Positions 6,031 through 11,907 of a DNA stretch of 11,907 nt are shown piece after piece. The notes below the pieces were generated by a model. It made no database searches. It saw only the letters and a program-made list of their open reading frames with translations, and was not told the DNA's origin. Position 1 is the stretch's first letter. The number at the start of each line of letters is the position of its first letter. The DNA is from Rhodobiaceae bacterium UBA7378 (GTDB taxonomy: Bacteria > Pseudomonadota > Alphaproteobacteria > RS24), in contig DKNW01000029.1 of NCBI GenBank assembly GCA_002469805.1, positions 598 to 12,504 on the forward strand, given 5' to 3'. Made by a program: the position numbers and the translations under genes.

Positions 6031-7370
6031 CAGCGTTCCACCATAATGCCGTCTTGCACAGTGCGCCGGTAGACCCGCAAGGCCGGCACCAAACCGGCAA
6101 CCAGCGCGGCGGGAACCAGATAAACGACAATCATTAATTCTTGCCACCCGGGGAGCATACCGCCCGATGAAAGACCGACCGACAGCCCAAAGGTCTGGGT
6201 CAGCCATTGTTGCGCAACAGCACTAACGCCCATCGCAAGGCCAAGGCCAAGCGCCGACGCGCACACGGAAAGAAGCAACGCCTCGGCAAGAATAAGCCCC
6301 ACCAAGGTTCGCGGCGATGCGCCCAGCGCCCGTAAAATAGCCATTTCGCGCCGCCTGCTATCCGTGCTCAACACGGTCATAGCTGTCATGGCGAGCAATA
6401 CCAGCACAATAACCAGCAGGCTCACTACGCGGAAACCACGGTCAGCCACGCCGATGATTTGCCAAATTTGCGCCAGCGTCACGCCGGGTATCACGGCAGA
6501 AAGCGGCTCCGCGTCGAACTCGGCAATGGCACGCTGCACGCGAACCACAGTGCGCCGATCGGTCAACCCGACAAAAACAGCGTCCACCGCATCTAGCCCA
6601 CCGGCAGACGCGTGATCGTGATGCTCATCTTCGTGATGTTCCCCATGATGGTCATCATGGGTCGTCTCGGCTTGCGTGCTATGTTCGATGTCGTCAGGCG
6701 AGAGTGTCACAAGTTGTTGCCCGTTGCGCCAACCGCGATGAATGACTTCTATTGCCTCAACCGATACCAGCACCGCACGGTCAAATGGCGTGCCGGTAGG
6801 GGCCAGTATTCCGTGCACGACAAATGGCAGATCATCATGGTCGGCACCATATTCGCCGACCCCGTGCTGCAACACAATTTTGTCACCCAGCTTATAATCC
6901 AGCTTTTCGGCGACATCAGCACCAATAACAGCATCTAGAACATTGTCGAAGCGCGTGCCCGCCGCGAAAAGGCTATTACCCGACGGCGGGGCAATTACAT
7001 GTTCAAAGAAATCAGGGGCCGTACCCAGCACCCGAAAGCCACGATGACTATCGCCCAGCGCCAATGGTACCACCCAGGACACGCCAGACATTTCAGCGAC
7101 AGCCTCGACGCTTTTATCCGAGATCAGATTACTGCTCGCGCCAAGGCCGAAAACTGTGTTGAGCAAAATTTGAACATCCGCGCCGCGCGCCGCAACCACG
7201 AGATCAACGCCTGAAATACTATTTTCAAAACTCGCGCGTGTCAGGCGTTGCACATTTTGCACGCCGACATAAAGCGCAACCGCGAAAGCCAGCGTGACCA
7301 CGATAAGCGAAAGACTGAAAGCGCGATTTGCCAGCGACCCGCGCAATAAAACAAACATATGCCGGTTCAT
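6030..7370 (-). CDS. FtsX/MacB-type ABC transporter permease with histidine-rich periplasmic segment
   Basis: The 446-residue inner-membrane protein has the 4-helix layout of LolC/E and MacB permeases. An N-terminal helix (about 17-37) is followed by a large extracytoplasmic domain (about 40-310) and three C-terminal helices (about 313-333, 357-383, 411-431). The FtsX coupling motif RREMAILRALGAS is at 340-352. Residues 230-253 hold nine histidines interleaved with Asp and Glu, an insert expected to bind Zn2+, Ni2+ or Cu2+. This points to a metal-linked system rather than plain lipoprotein sorting. The gene overlaps the ATPase gene by 4 bases (ATGA) and the DUF3299 gene by 1 base (TGATG). Transporters of this fold often drive conformational work across the periplasm rather than moving substrate through a membrane channel. 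Which applies here is unknown. Confidence 0.87.
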   Translation of the reverse strand: MNRHMFVLLRGSLANRAFSLSLIVVTLAFAVALYVGVQNVQRLTRASFENSISGVDLVVAARGADVQILLNTVFGLGASSNLISDKSVEAVAEMSGVSWVVPLALGDSHRGFRVLGTAPDFFEHVIAPPSGNSLFAAGTRFDNVLDAVIGADVAEKLDYKLGDKIVLQHGVGEYGADHDDLPFVVHGILAPTGTPFDRAVLVSVEAIEVIHRGWRNGQQLVTLSPDDIEHSTQAETTHDDHHGEHHEDEHHDHASAGGLDAVDAVFVGLTDRRTVVRVQRAIAEFDAEPLSAVIPGVTLAQIWQIIGVADRGFRVVSLLVIVLVLLAMTAMTVLSTDSRRREMAILRALGASPRTLVGLILAEALLLSVCASALGLGLAMGVSAVAQQWLTQTFGLSVGLSSGGMLPGWQELMIVVYLVPAALVAGLVPALRVYRRTVQDGIMVER

Positions 7371-8056
7371 GCCGCGCTACCTCCGCGTATCAAATCTTGC
7401 ATATTAATGACCCGATCGAAACGCGGTGCCAGGCGCGCATCATGGCTAACGACAACGAGCATCTGCCGTGTTCGGTCAAGGCCGGCCATTAACAAGTCAA
7501 AAAATACAGTTGTATTCGCATCATCAAGGGCCGAACTCGGCTCATCGGCCAGCACCAGATCGGGCGCCCCGATGAGCGCACGCGCCGCCGCAACGCGTTG
7601 CTGCTGACCAAGGCTTAACTGTCCAGCAGGCTGATCGGCAAAACTGGCAGGGTCCAGGTCGAGGCGGGTCATTAAATCATGCACCCCCAACGACACTGAT
7701 TTAGACATCCGTGCGCGGCGTTCGGGCGCAAAAGCAAGACCGAGCGCGATGTTCTCCGATACACTCAACCAAGGTATGAGGTTCAGAGTCTGGTAAACAA
7801 ACCCGATATGCGTGCCACGGAAACGGTCCATCTGACTGCCCGACAAAGACGAGAAGTCTCGACCTGCAAGCGCGATACGCCCCTGGTCAGCCTGCATAAC
7901 GCCCGCCAGAAGACTTAAAAATGTTGACTTGCCGCTGCCAGATGGCCCTAGAAGCAGACATGTGCTGCCCGTCTCAACACGTAAAGACGGTACATCAAGC
8001 TGAAACCCATCAGTTCTGCGGTAACCAAATTTCAGATTTTCGATATGCAGTGTCAT
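7367..8056 (-). CDS. ABC transporter ATP-binding protein, LolD/MacB type
   Basis: The 229-residue nucleotide-binding subunit has all motifs: Walker A GPSGSGKST (37-45), Q-loop Gln89 in VYQTLNLIPWLS, signature LSLGQQQR (147-154), Walker B LVLADEP (167-173), D-loop SSALD and switch His205 in VVVSHD. It is close in size to LolD and presumably energises the permease encoded immediately downstream (ATGA overlap). The ATG at 8056 is preferred because GAGG lies about five bases upstream. A preceding in-frame TTG (8059) would be too close to that site. It is the first gene of a three-gene operon. The promoter must lie in the 97-base divergent region, but no convincing minus-strand -35/-10 pair stands out there. 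Confidence 0.92.
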   Translation of the reverse strand: MTLHIENLKFGYRRTDGFQLDVPSLRVETGSTCLLLGPSGSGKSTFLSLLAGVMQADQGRIALAGRDFSSLSGSQMDRFRGTHIGFVYQTLNLIPWLSVSENIALGLAFAPERRARMSKSVSLGVHDLMTRLDLDPASFADQPAGQLSLGQQQRVAAARALIGAPDLVLADEPSSALDDANTTVFFDLLMAGLDRTRQMLVVVSHDARLAPRFDRVINMQDLIRGGSAA

Positions 8057-8138
8057 CAACGCCTCATGCAGTAGTTGGTAAAACGCAAAACATCATCTTT
8101 GAGCCTCGAAACGGCGGTTTTTTTCCGACCGTGGCTTG

Positions 8139-8147
8139 TGATACAAT
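8139..8147 (+). promoter_or_regulatory. Candidate extended -10 promoter for a leaderless DUF4396 transcript
   Basis: TG-A-TACAAT (8139-8147) matches an extended -10 element. Transcription would begin around 8153-8155, coinciding with the ATG at 8154. No Shine-Dalgarno sequence precedes that ATG, so a leaderless mRNA is the simplest reading. The rest of the 97-base divergent region (8057-8153) contains a T7 run (8118-8124) between CGGCGG and CCGACCG. It also holds an imperfect dyad around 8140-8158 that could bind a regulator of both divergent units. Confidence 0.4.
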
Positions 8148-8153
8148 GACATT

Positions 8154-8600
8154 ATGAGCCAAACACTCACACCGTCAAATTTTTCGTGGACCTGTAGGCA
8201 CAGTTGGCAGCAAGCCATGCGCAACACAGCTTGGTGTCTCGCCGGTTGCTCGATCGGTGATCTCGGCACCATTTTCTATTTTCAAGTGACCGGCACGCCG
8301 TGGCCGGTTTGGGCGATTATGAGCCTTGCTATCGTCAACGGCCTGTTGACATCCATCGCGCTGGAGACATTTATTCTGTCGCGGCAAATGGATTTAAAGC
8401 CCGCGTTCAGGACAGCGATCGGCATGTCAATGATTTCCATGGTTTCCATGGAAGTTGCAATGAACACGGTCGATGTCGCACTCACGGGTGGCGCGATGCT
8501 AACATGGTGGGTCGTCCCGCTCATGCTGGTCGCTGGCTATGTCACGCCTCTGCCGTATAATTATTGGCGCCTGAAAGCACACGGCAAGGCCTGTCACTAG
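8154..8600 (+). CDS. DUF4396-family small membrane protein
   Basis: The 148-residue integral membrane protein has four predicted helices (about 27-45, 52-73, 84-108, 117-136). Family-like features are WCLAGCSIGD (27-36) with Cys28 and Cys32, the SMVSMEVAMN stretch (95-104) in helix 3, and a C-terminal PYNYWRLKAHGK (134-145) followed by Cys-His. This pattern matches DUF4396, whose function is unknown to me. Paired cysteines and histidines and the divergent metal-linked ABC operon make a metal-related role plausible, which is inference only. No ribosome site is visible before the ATG at 8154; Met22 (8217) is a less likely alternative because it would remove the start of the conserved region. 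The gene ends 11 bases from the convergent SDR gene, with no evident terminator between. Confidence 0.72.
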   Translation: MSQTLTPSNFSWTCRHSWQQAMRNTAWCLAGCSIGDLGTIFYFQVTGTPWPVWAIMSLAIVNGLLTSIALETFILSRQMDLKPAFRTAIGMSMISMVSMEVAMNTVDVALTGGAMLTWWVVPLMLVAGYVTPLPYNYWRLKAHGKACH

Positions 8601-8611
8601 GCAATTTGCTG

Positions 8612-9622
8612 TTATGCCAGGTTACGTTCAGTCATCTGGTTTGCGGTTTCGATAATCGACTCGCTCGCATTGCGCGGTTTCCATTTCAAAATATCGCGCG
8701 CTTTATCCGCCGGTGTGAACCGTTCTTCACCCAGAAGTGAGGCGATTTGCTTGGTCTCGCCATCAAACATACCCAACAATCGCACCACCCAGTTCGGCAG
8801 CAGGCGCGTCGGCGCCTTGGTGTAGCCCGCATCGCGCAACGAAGCGCAAATATCTGTGAACCATAATTCGCGCTCGCTGATGATAAAGCGCTGTCCATTG
8901 GCTTTGGTGCTGGTAAGCGCCGCGATATGCGCGCTTGCAACATCGCGGACATCAACAAAACCGAGATGCATTTGAACAGCGCCCGGCACTTCGCCGCGAA
9001 TGATTTTGCGAATGAACACGTTAGACGTGCCCAGATCATCGGTCAGCACTGGGCCGACCACGCCGGCCGGGTTAATGACGACCAATTTTGTCTGGCGCGT
9101 GCCGGTCTGTTCATTGACAACCTCCCACGCGCGGCGTTCTGCCAGTGTCTTGCTTTTATTATACGCGGCAATTTTCGGATTATCTGCGTCGGACCAGTCT
9201 TCTTCGCTGAAATGTTTTTTGCCGTCAAACGTGTCTACAATCGCGGCACATGACGACGTCAGCACCACTTTTTTGATTTTCTTGGCAATAGCAGCCGATA
9301 ATACGCGCTCAGTGCCTTCGACAGCGGGGCGGATGAGATCGTTTTCGTGCTTGGGCATGCCAATGATGAACGGTGACGCGACATGCAGTACGAAATCGCA
9401 CCCCGCCATGGCATCCTCCCATCCATCATCTTTGAGAAGATCTGCTTCAACCAATTCAAGATTGGAGGTATCGACGCCGGTGTTTGCGAGGCCATCAAGA
9501 ACTTCTTTCGCACGAGACTGGCTACGCAAGGTGCCACGAACGGCATAGCCACCTTCAAGCAATTGGTGAATGCAATGCAACCCGATAAAACCGGTAGCAC
9601 CGGTAACAAGTACTTTCTTCAT
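8612..9622 (-). CDS. NAD(P)-dependent extended SDR, dihydroflavonol-4-reductase-like
   Basis: The 336-residue protein is an extended short-chain reductase of the aldehyde/flavonoid-reductase type (AR_SDR_e), typically reducing ketones or aldehydes with NADPH. The Rossmann motif GATGFIG is at 8-14, the segment DFVLHVASPF (76-85) lines the cofactor, and the catalytic triad is Ser123 or Ser124, Tyr154 and Lys158 (YNKSK). NPAGVVGP (184-191) is the family substrate-loop signature. The ATG at 9622 is chosen because GGAGAG sits about four bases upstream. A TTG at 9634 would place the ribosome site inside the gene. Substrate is unknown; bacterial members commonly act on small carbonyl compounds. It is transcribed alone, with a terminator candidate upstream separating it from the next minus-strand gene. 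Confidence 0.88.
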   Translation of the reverse strand: MKKVLVTGATGFIGLHCIHQLLEGGYAVRGTLRSQSRAKEVLDGLANTGVDTSNLELVEADLLKDDGWEDAMAGCDFVLHVASPFIIGMPKHENDLIRPAVEGTERVLSAAIAKKIKKVVLTSSCAAIVDTFDGKKHFSEEDWSDADNPKIAAYNKSKTLAERRAWEVVNEQTGTRQTKLVVINPAGVVGPVLTDDLGTSNVFIRKIIRGEVPGAVQMHLGFVDVRDVASAHIAALTSTKANGQRFIISERELWFTDICASLRDAGYTKAPTRLLPNWVVRLLGMFDGETKQIASLLGEERFTPADKARDILKWKPRNASESIIETANQMTERNLA

Positions 9623-9675
9623 GGTTCTCTCCAATAATCAATGTTTATAACGCAGTAGCCCATCTCATCCGTCAT

Positions 9676-9695
9676 GGTAAAGTGGCGAATTTACC
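9676..9695. promoter_or_regulatory. Inverted repeat upstream of the DFR-like gene
   Basis: GGTAAA (9676-9681) and TTTACC (9690-9695) are perfect inverted repeats separated by 8 bases, 54 bases or more upstream of the ATG at 9622. The position suits an operator for the reductase gene. It could instead be a weak RNA hairpin; no clear promoter pair was found in the 148-base gap 9623-9770. Confidence 0.3.
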
Positions 9696-9720
9696 GCAAG
9701 GCAGCAATGCCAAACAAATG

Positions 9721-9756
9721 AAGGGGGGAAACGGTCAAGCCACTCCCCCCCTCCTT
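9721..9756 (-). terminator. Candidate terminator after the duplicated exported protein gene
   Basis: AAGGGGGG (9721-9728) can pair with CCCTCCTT (9749-9756), eight pairs including one G-T wobble. On the minus strand the hairpin is followed by a T-rich tail (CATTTGTTT). It starts 15 bases beyond the stop codon at 9771. The loop is long (20 bases) and the T-tract interrupted, so this is tentative. Confidence 0.4.
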
Positions 9757-9770
9757 GAGAAAAAGACGTT

Positions 9771-10502
9771 CTAATTGCGAATCTGAGCGCTTCCAAGCTG
9801 TCCAGTTATCGAGATGGCATCAACATATGTTACGCCAACAATATCGCGCACGCGGCTCAACTGACGCTGAAAATCTGGCAGAACACGCTTGGTTTGCGGA
9901 TCACTTAGATAGTCAGCTCGGCTTTCGACACCGACAACGACCAGATGAGTAACGCCCGGCGAACCGCCAGCCTTAACCGCCCACAGATCAATACTCGCCA
10001 GACCGGAAAGCGAATCCGGTCCTTCTGCTGAGGCTTTCATCAGCTCGACATAGCGAGCCGGATTACGCACATTCACCCCATAACCAATAAACTGTTTGCT
10101 GTCTTCGGCGTTTTTGCCAAAGCCAACAACGTGTTCGTAAACTGTTTCAGATACGAACTGACCCGAGGTTGCCAAAGCTGCCTGAAAGCCAAGGAAATCC
10201 GGGCTCTGGGAAATGGCCGCCGAACGGGTTTCCCATTCTTTCTGGTTTTCATAAACCACAGCAAGGTTATGTGTCGCAGGGCTTGGACCGTTTGCAACTT
10301 GCGCATTCAAAAACATAATGCCCGGAAATGCCCGTCCGGTCTGTGTTGATTTATACTTGTTAAAAGCATTGATAACTTCGGTTTGCTTCACCGGGCTAAC
10401 CGCAACTTGATAATCAACCCAAATTGCATTGGCACTTGCAGGTAAAACGCTCTGAACAGCTAGACCAGCCAGAGTAAATACAGAAATAAGAAACGCACGC
10501 AT
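9771..10502 (-). CDS. Exported protein of unknown function with two similar halves
   Basis: I do not recognise this 243-residue protein. It begins with a clear signal peptide (MRAFLIS, hydrophobic to about 20, likely cleavage in PASANA near 24-26), so it should be periplasmic or secreted. The mature part looks like two related units of about 90-100 residues. Each starts with a short strand (WVDYQVAV at 28-35; FIGYGVNV at 138-145) and a helix, then a strand with HL (THNLAVVYE at 77-85; THLVVVGVE at 185-193) and a helix ending in F-Q (FLGFQAAL; PDFQRQLS). This beta-alpha-beta layout suggests a tandem ferredoxin-like or dimeric alpha/beta-barrel fold, which is inference. GGAGGGG lies about seven bases before the ATG at 10502; extending upstream would run into a terminator hairpin. 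Confidence 0.75.
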   Translation of the reverse strand: MRAFLISVFTLAGLAVQSVLPASANAIWVDYQVAVSPVKQTEVINAFNKYKSTQTGRAFPGIMFLNAQVANGPSPATHNLAVVYENQKEWETRSAAISQSPDFLGFQAALATSGQFVSETVYEHVVGFGKNAEDSKQFIGYGVNVRNPARYVELMKASAEGPDSLSGLASIDLWAVKAGGSPGVTHLVVVGVESRADYLSDPQTKRVLPDFQRQLSRVRDIVGVTYVDAISITGQLGSAQIRN

Positions 10503-10557
10503 AATATATCCCCTCCAAAATATTTGAGAGGACATGGTGCGCTGAGTGTTGCGCCAG

Positions 10558-10578
10558 TAAAACCCCAAAGATTTTGGG
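10558..10578 (-). terminator. Candidate terminator after the beta-lactamase-fold esterase
   Basis: On the minus strand CCCAAA, loop ATC and TTTGGG form a 6-base-pair hairpin followed by GTTTTAC. It lies 45 bases beyond the esterase stop codon at 10623 and 56 bases before the ATG of the next minus-strand gene (10502), so it would separate the two transcripts. The stem is short, hence moderate confidence. Confidence 0.45.
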
Positions 10579-10622
10579 CTATCAGATAATTTGAGCGACT
10601 GAACCGCGGTCTGCCCTGCCGT

Positions 10623-11774
10623 TTAAGAGCAGGCAGAAAATACCGATTGTTCGAATGTGTCGAAAACGTCGAGCGCGGCTTGATTGTAGACAGGCAGCAT
10701 TTGCGTCATAGAGACACCGGCAATATCGCGGGCGCGGTCAATGAAGAAAAATGTGTTGTACAAGCCCGACCATGCACCTGAGCCGGCCGACCGACGCCCC
10801 GCAATATCGGTTTCGTTGAGCATCAGACCATAGCCCCATTTCATCGACGTGCCGGGGAACCATCCATGACCTTCGGCGAGCATCGGATTGAATGACGGCA
10901 TATGCTTAACTTGCAAATCGCCGATCTGGTTCGTGAACATGCTGGCAACCATATGGTCTGGCAAAATCTGGCCATTCGGCCCCTGCCCGCCTTGCAATAG
11001 CATACGCATAAATTTCAAATAGTCGCCCACATTGGAATACAAGCCGCCGCCGCCCAAATAAGGTCCATCGGTTACTGTTGGCATAAGTTCTGTTATGTCG
11101 CTCATGGCACCGTCATCGCCCCGCAAGGCCAAGGGCACGAGTGCGGCAGCATCCAGATCAGCAATCGAAAAGCTGGTATGGCGCATATCAAGCGGTTGCA
11201 GAATATTTTCCTGCACATATTGATTGAGATTTACGCCGCTTACCGCCTCGATGATTTTACCAACCCAGTCAATACCAATACCGTATTCCCAATCTTCACC
11301 CGGTTGAAAAACCAGCGGTGCGTTCAAAAAACTCTCATCATTGCTGGCAATACCAGAGAGTTTTCCCTTCGCGACAAGCTCGGAAATAAGCGCGTGGTGA
11401 AAATCATACGCATAGCCCGATGTATGCGTCAGGAGATGCTGCAAGGTAATGTCTTGTTCAAGCGGTTCCAGCGCAAGCCCATCCCCCTGTTGACGAACAA
11501 CTTGTGTTTCGCCCAAGGTCGGCAGAATATCTTTCATTGGCTGATCAAGTGCCAGATCACCGCGCGCGATAAGCTGAAGCGCCGCAACGCTCACCACTGG
11601 CTTCGTCATGGAAGCAATACGGAAAATATGGTCATCATCCAACGGCGCGTCGTCAACATTACCGAGGTGATTGTGCATGCGCGTCGCGCGCGCATCGGTA
11701 ACGCCGAAACTGGCAAACGCAACGCCATGTGTGTGCATGGCGTTTTCCAGTCCGTCTTTCATTTCCTCAAACAT
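10623..11774 (-). CDS. Class C beta-lactamase-fold serine hydrolase (family VIII esterase-like)
   Basis: This 383-residue penicillin-binding-protein-fold hydrolase lacks a signal peptide, unlike secreted AmpC enzymes. The nucleophile motif SMTK is at 55-58 (Ser55, Lys58). LLTHTSGYAYDF (114-125) is typical of the family. The second motif is Tyr164 in WEYGIGIDW, without the Asn of a YxN motif. GGGGLYS (241-247) is present, and the third-motif position near the C-terminus reads GAWSG (333-337) rather than KTG. These variants match EstB-like family VIII carboxylesterases better than true beta-lactamases, so hydrolysis of small esters is more likely than antibiotic resistance. GAGAGG lies about six bases before the ATG at 11774. 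An unidentified gene ends 64 bases upstream on the same strand and may be co-transcribed. Confidence 0.87.
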   Translation of the reverse strand: MFEEMKDGLENAMHTHGVAFASFGVTDARATRMHNHLGNVDDAPLDDDHIFRIASMTKPVVSVAALQLIARGDLALDQPMKDILPTLGETQVVRQQGDGLALEPLEQDITLQHLLTHTSGYAYDFHHALISELVAKGKLSGIASNDESFLNAPLVFQPGEDWEYGIGIDWVGKIIEAVSGVNLNQYVQENILQPLDMRHTSFSIADLDAAALVPLALRGDDGAMSDITELMPTVTDGPYLGGGGLYSNVGDYLKFMRMLLQGGQGPNGQILPDHMVASMFTNQIGDLQVKHMPSFNPMLAEGHGWFPGTSMKWGYGLMLNETDIAGRRSAGSGAWSGLYNTFFFIDRARDIAGVSMTQMLPVYNQAALDVFDTFEQSVFSACS

Positions 11775-11838
11775 AAACTACCTCTCATTAATATCCGCCG
11801 CATATTGCAGGCGCATTTACTGGCGCGTTAACCTCTAC

Positions 11839-11907
11839 TCACAGGCGCACGTCGCCATCATCGATCTGCTTTTGTAAATCTGAGGTCAACTGGACGAAGT
11901 CGCCTGC
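11839..11907 (-). CDS. C-terminal end of an unidentified protein (partial, runs off window)
   Basis: Reading the minus strand from the right edge gives an open frame of 22 codons (ending SDLQKQIDDGDVRL) closed by TGA at 11839-11841. The acidic, helical composition is typical of a protein C-terminus. The stop lies 64 bases upstream of the beta-lactamase-fold gene on the same strand, as in an operon. Too short to assign a family, and the evidence is only frame openness and position. Confidence 0.45.
   Translation of the reverse strand, partial: AGDFVQLTSDLQKQIDDGDVRL

Noticed and set aside
6031..6207. 59-codon upstream extension of the DUF3299 gene
   Set aside because: It overlaps the permease in another frame and would bury the signal peptide; the TGATG junction gives a natural start at 6030.
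6612..6683. Nucleotide tandem repeat in the His-rich segment
   Set aside because: The CAT/CAC codons repeat irregularly at the DNA level; the signal is in the amino acids, not a true DNA repeat array.
8430..8452. Tandem TTCCATGG units inside the DUF4396 gene
   Set aside because: Only two copies, explained by the coding sequence for two similar short stretches (S-M-V-S-M); no sign of a regulatory role.
9000..9548. 182-codon plus-strand reading frame
   Set aside because: Antisense to the dihydroflavonol-reductase-like gene, which has intact cofactor and catalytic motifs.
10623..11774. Antibiotic-resistance beta-lactamase
   Set aside because: No signal peptide, no YxN or KTG motif; the Tyr and GAWSG variants fit family VIII esterases.
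11178..11831. 217-codon plus-strand reading frame antisense to the beta-lactamase-fold gene
   Set aside because: It mirrors the coding frame of a gene with clear SMTK and family motifs; the translation is rich in Arg, Asn and Ile with no recognisable domain.

Overview
The window looks like a stretch of ordinary proteobacterial chromosome with moderate GC content. It is probably alphaproteobacterial, judging by the mix of acyl-CoA enzymes, esterases and a malyl-CoA-lyase-type protein, but no marker gene settles this. It is densely packed: no gene-free gap exceeds about 170 bases. I see no transposase, integrase, phage gene, CRISPR array or rRNA.

Layout. At the left edge is the 3' end of a tRNA followed by a strong hairpin terminator (1-63). 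Next come two minus-strand genes, a PaaI-type hotdog thioesterase upstream of an HSL-family carboxylesterase (108-1572). Divergent from them is a zinc-independent quinone-oxidoreductase-type MDR enzyme (1744-2754) that ends in its own terminator. Facing it is an overlapping minus-strand pair, an SDR-fold protein followed by a crotonase (2777-4335). Divergent from that pair is a HpcH/CitE-type CoA-ester lyase resembling malyl-CoA lyase (4474-5385). Together this left half reads as an acyl-CoA and ester catabolism neighbourhood: esterase and thioesterase release or recycle acids, crotonase and SDR handle acyl-CoA intermediates, and the lyase would split a hydroxyacyl-CoA.

The middle (5440-8056) is a tightly coupled minus-strand operon of three genes: an ABC ATPase of the LolD/MacB type, an FtsX-fold permease with a dense histidine/acidic segment in its extracytoplasmic domain, and an exported DUF3299 protein. 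The start and stop codons overlap at both junctions (ATGA and TGATG). The combination resembles the zinc-linked Zrg-type systems, so a periplasmic transition-metal role is the best hypothesis. A small membrane protein of the DUF4396 family (8154-8600) is transcribed divergently and appears to be leaderless.

The right part has minus-strand genes only: a dihydroflavonol-reductase-like extended SDR (8612-9622), an exported protein with two similar halves and no recognised function (9771-10502), a class C beta-lactamase-fold esterase (10623-11774), and the last 22 codons of a further gene running off the right edge (11839-11907).

The most interesting points are the histidine-rich ABC/DUF3299 operon with its divergent DUF4396 partner, the adjacent SDR and crotonase that both lack standard catalytic residues, and the duplicated periplasmic protein.
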